From Pseudomonadota bacterium (GTDB lineage: Bacteria; SAR324; XYD2-FULL-50-16; JAHJRI01), in assembly GCA_022360105.1 (NCBI GenBank), contig JAKSDL010000744.1, positions 1 to 23,737 on the forward strand: 23,737 nucleotides of DNA, written 5' to 3'. The translations under genes were made by a program, and so were the position numbers. Position 1 is the first letter of the stretch; the number at the start of each line of letters is the position of its first letter. The notes under the pieces were generated by a model. It did no database searches and was not told the DNA's origin. It saw only the letters and a program-made list of their open reading frames with translations. This document shows, piece after piece, positions 22,200 through 23,737 of this stretch.

Positions 22200-22404
22200 T
22201 ATTCACCACGAAGACACGAAGCAAAGAAAAGGAATTAGATAGAATCCGTCAGCAGCAAAGGTTTTTCTTCAGATTCCTGAGGATGTTATGTGCAAAAACT
22301 ATCAATCAACGATGGATGGGATTTCAAGACTATTTTCACAACGCTCTCCGATTCCCGTGCTTAAAAACCTTTAATAAAAAACTTCGTGTCCTTCGTGGTG
22401 AATA
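22200..22404. repeat. Inverted repeat with TTCACCACGAAG ends, MITE-like
   Basis: TATTCACCACGAAGACACGAAG opens the element and the reverse complement of TATTCACCACGAAGGACACG closes it, differing mainly by one inserted G. About 160 bases lie between, without a gene. TTCACCACGAAG-type ends recur in intergenic DNA of many Desulfobacterota and FCB genomes. T-rich and A-rich flanks lie just outside both ends. Confidence 0.55.
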
Positions 22405-22510
22405 AATACTTTTTTTTACAAAGAACCATGCAAACAGTCAGTTAGCGGTATTGCCATTTAATGCCGTTGTGCGGATAAGTCTCTCCCGGACCTGACATAT
22501 GCAATGCTGG

Positions 22511-22528
22511 TTGGCATGGAACTTTCAG
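22511..22528 (+). promoter_or_regulatory. Sigma-54-like promoter site before sufB
   Basis: The site reads TTGGCATGGAACTTTCAG. It agrees with the cysE site at 119-136 in 15 of 18 bases, including the whole TTGGCAT and TTTCAG blocks. The GC of a standard -12 half is TC. A start near 22539 would leave about 173 bases before sufB. Confidence 0.45.
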
Positions 22529-22711
22529 TATATAGGGAAAGGTGTGTCAACAGCTGAACATTGTCTTGTAATCGTTCAAATTGATGCCCTCGGCACTTAC
22601 CGAAGTTAGTGATGTTTTACGGATGAGTTGTTATGGGAACAGACATTGGTAACCAAAAACGTACTGATATAACTATTTGTATATTGAACTATTGAATCCG
22701 GAGAATGATTG

Positions 22712-23737
22712 ATGGACGATCAGCAAGCACATTTGGATAGCCTGGTTGAACAGGACTATAAGCATGGTTTTGTAACCGAAATAGAATCTGAAACGATTCC
22801 CCCGGGACTCAACGAGGAGACAATTCGCATCATATCCGCAAAAAAAGAGGAGCCGGAATTTCTTTTGGAGTGGCGTTTAAAAGCTTTCAGACACTGGCTG
22901 ACCATTAAAGAACCAAATTGGTCTACCGTGAAGCATCCTCCAATCGATTACCAGGATATCATCTATTACTCAGCCCCTAAAAAAGCAGGTGATGGACCGA
23001 AGAGTCTTGATGAGGTTGATCCTAAACTGCTAGAAACCTACGACAAGCTTGGAATTCCTTTGGAAGAGCAGAAGATGTTGGCGGGCGTTGCTGTAGATGC
23101 AGTATTTGACAGCGTTTCCGTCGCCACGACATTTAAGGACAAATTGAGTGAACAAGGAATTATCTTCTGCTCATTTTCAGAAGCAGTTAAGGATCATCCC
23201 GATCTCGTAAAGAAATACCTGGGCACGGTGGTACCTTACAAAGATAACTTCTTTGCCACATTGAATTCGGCAGTTTTCAGCGATGGATCTTTTGTTTATA
23301 TTCCCAGGGGCGTGCGCTGTCCTATGGAGCTTTCCAGCTATTTCAGAATCAATGCCTCGAAAACCGGTCAATTTGAAAGAACCCTGATCATTGCCGAAGA
23401 AGACAGCTATGTGAGCTATCTGGAAGGCTGCACAGCGCCCATGAGAGATGAAAACCAACTGCACGCTGCGGTGGTTGAACTAATCGCCCTGGATAATGCC
23501 GAAATAAAGTATTCCACCATTCAAAACTGGTATCCCGGTGATAAAAATGGCAAAGGCGGAATTTATAACTTTGTCACCAAGCGGGGAAAAGCCAAGGGCG
23601 AGAATTCTAAAATATCCTGGACTCAGGTGGAAACGGGATCGGCAATCACCTGGAAATATCCCAGCGTTATTTTGCAGGGTGACAATTCCATCGGCGAGTT
23701 CTATTCGGTTGCGCTGACTGCCAACTATCAGCAGGCA
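22712..23737 (+). CDS. sufB: Fe-S assembly scaffold SufB, incomplete
   Basis: The first 342 codons of SufB, open through the right edge; the full protein is usually about 470-480 residues. SufB forms the SufBCD complex, in which Fe-S clusters are built with sulfur from a desulfurase and energy from the SufC ATPase. The N-terminus ([23 protein letters not shown]) and the blocks [61 protein letters not shown] and IQNWYPGD are highly typical. ATG 22712 has GGAG about eight bases upstream. sufC and sufD would be expected beyond the edge or nearby. The window thus has a second Fe-S system besides nifS-nifU. Confidence 0.95.
   Translation, partial: MDDQQAHLDSLVEQDYKHGFVTEIESETIPPGLNEETIRIISAKKEEPEFLLEWRLKAFRHWLTIKEPNWSTVKHPPIDYQDIIYYSAPKKAGDGPKSLDEVDPKLLETYDKLGIPLEEQKMLAGVAVDAVFDSVSVATTFKDKLSEQGIIFCSFSEAVKDHPDLVKKYLGTVVPYKDNFFATLNSAVFSDGSFVYIPRGVRCPMELSSYFRINASKTGQFERTLIIAEEDSYVSYLEGCTAPMRDENQLHAAVVELIALDNAEIKYSTIQNWYPGDKNGKGGIYNFVTKRGKAKGENSKISWTQVETGSAITWKYPSVILQGDNSIGEFYSVALTANYQQA

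Larger units (their letters stand above)
21929..22711. other. Long gap upstream of sufB
   Basis: No gene is visible in these 783 bases. From left to right: a TTTTGAGACAAAA dyad (22005-22017), the nested dyad 22063-22106, the inverted repeat 22200-22404 and the sigma-54-like site 22511-22528. GGAG at 22700-22703 is the sufB ribosome binding site. Such a long regulatory gap before a suf operon would fit complex control. Confidence 0.5.

Noticed and set aside
20378..22711. CRISPR array in the repeat-rich gaps
   Set aside because: Repeats are inverted and unevenly spaced, with no regular direct repeats or cas genes.

Overview
The window is about 23.7 kb of bacterial chromosome with a moderate GC content (not computed). 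It carries housekeeping and stress genes separated by unusually long, repeat-rich intergenic gaps. There are no tRNA or rRNA genes, prophage, insertion sequences or CRISPR arrays that I can see. Gene content suggests a Gram-negative bacterium from an oxygen-poor habitat: two rubrerythrin/ferritin-type di-iron proteins, NIF-type and SUF-type Fe-S cluster genes, a sigma-54 activator and MsrAB. The lineage cannot be fixed from this sequence. Desulfobacterota or an FCB-group lineage (for example Calditrichota) both fit. The Lgt active-site segment (GGLASHG) and several genes without a Shine-Dalgarno sequence lean towards the FCB side.

Layout. 1-4524: cysteine synthesis and Fe-S assembly (cysE, cysK, nifS-type desulfurase, NifU-type scaffold; the last two overlap by one base). 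4834-6585: a sigma-54 activator whose N-terminus is a degenerate arsenate-reductase domain, followed by a Cys-rich PAS domain. 6645-7397 (minus): sfsA. 7660-9795: GAF-containing PTS enzyme I (ptsP). 10205-12259: probable operon of a hotdog thioesterase, a rhodanese-ferritin fusion and an unknown protein. 12586-13887: DHH/DHHA1/CBS phosphoesterase. 14203-15288: mutY. 15433-16914: leucyl aminopeptidase with a clear terminator. 17266-17814: reverse rubrerythrin. 18231-18422: small basic protein. 18443-20377 (minus): lgt and msrAB. 20948-21928: secreted DUF3179 protein. 22712 to the right edge: sufB, incomplete.

How the genes fit together. CysE and CysK make cysteine, NifS takes its sulfur, NifU carries the nascent cluster, and SufB belongs to a second assembly scaffold. 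Users of Fe-S or non-haem iron (MutY, rubrerythrins) and oxidative-damage repair (MsrAB, MutY) share the window.

The most interesting material is regulatory. The sigma-54 activator has lost the catalytic Cys and Arg of its ArsC domain but keeps the redox Cys pair, so it could be a thiol sensor. Four intergenic sites share the pattern TGGCAY-N5-TT(T/C)CAG. This resembles a sigma-54 promoter with a changed -13 base, and the sites lie about 150-215 bases before cysE, mutY, the small protein gene and sufB. A link between the activator and these sites is inference only.
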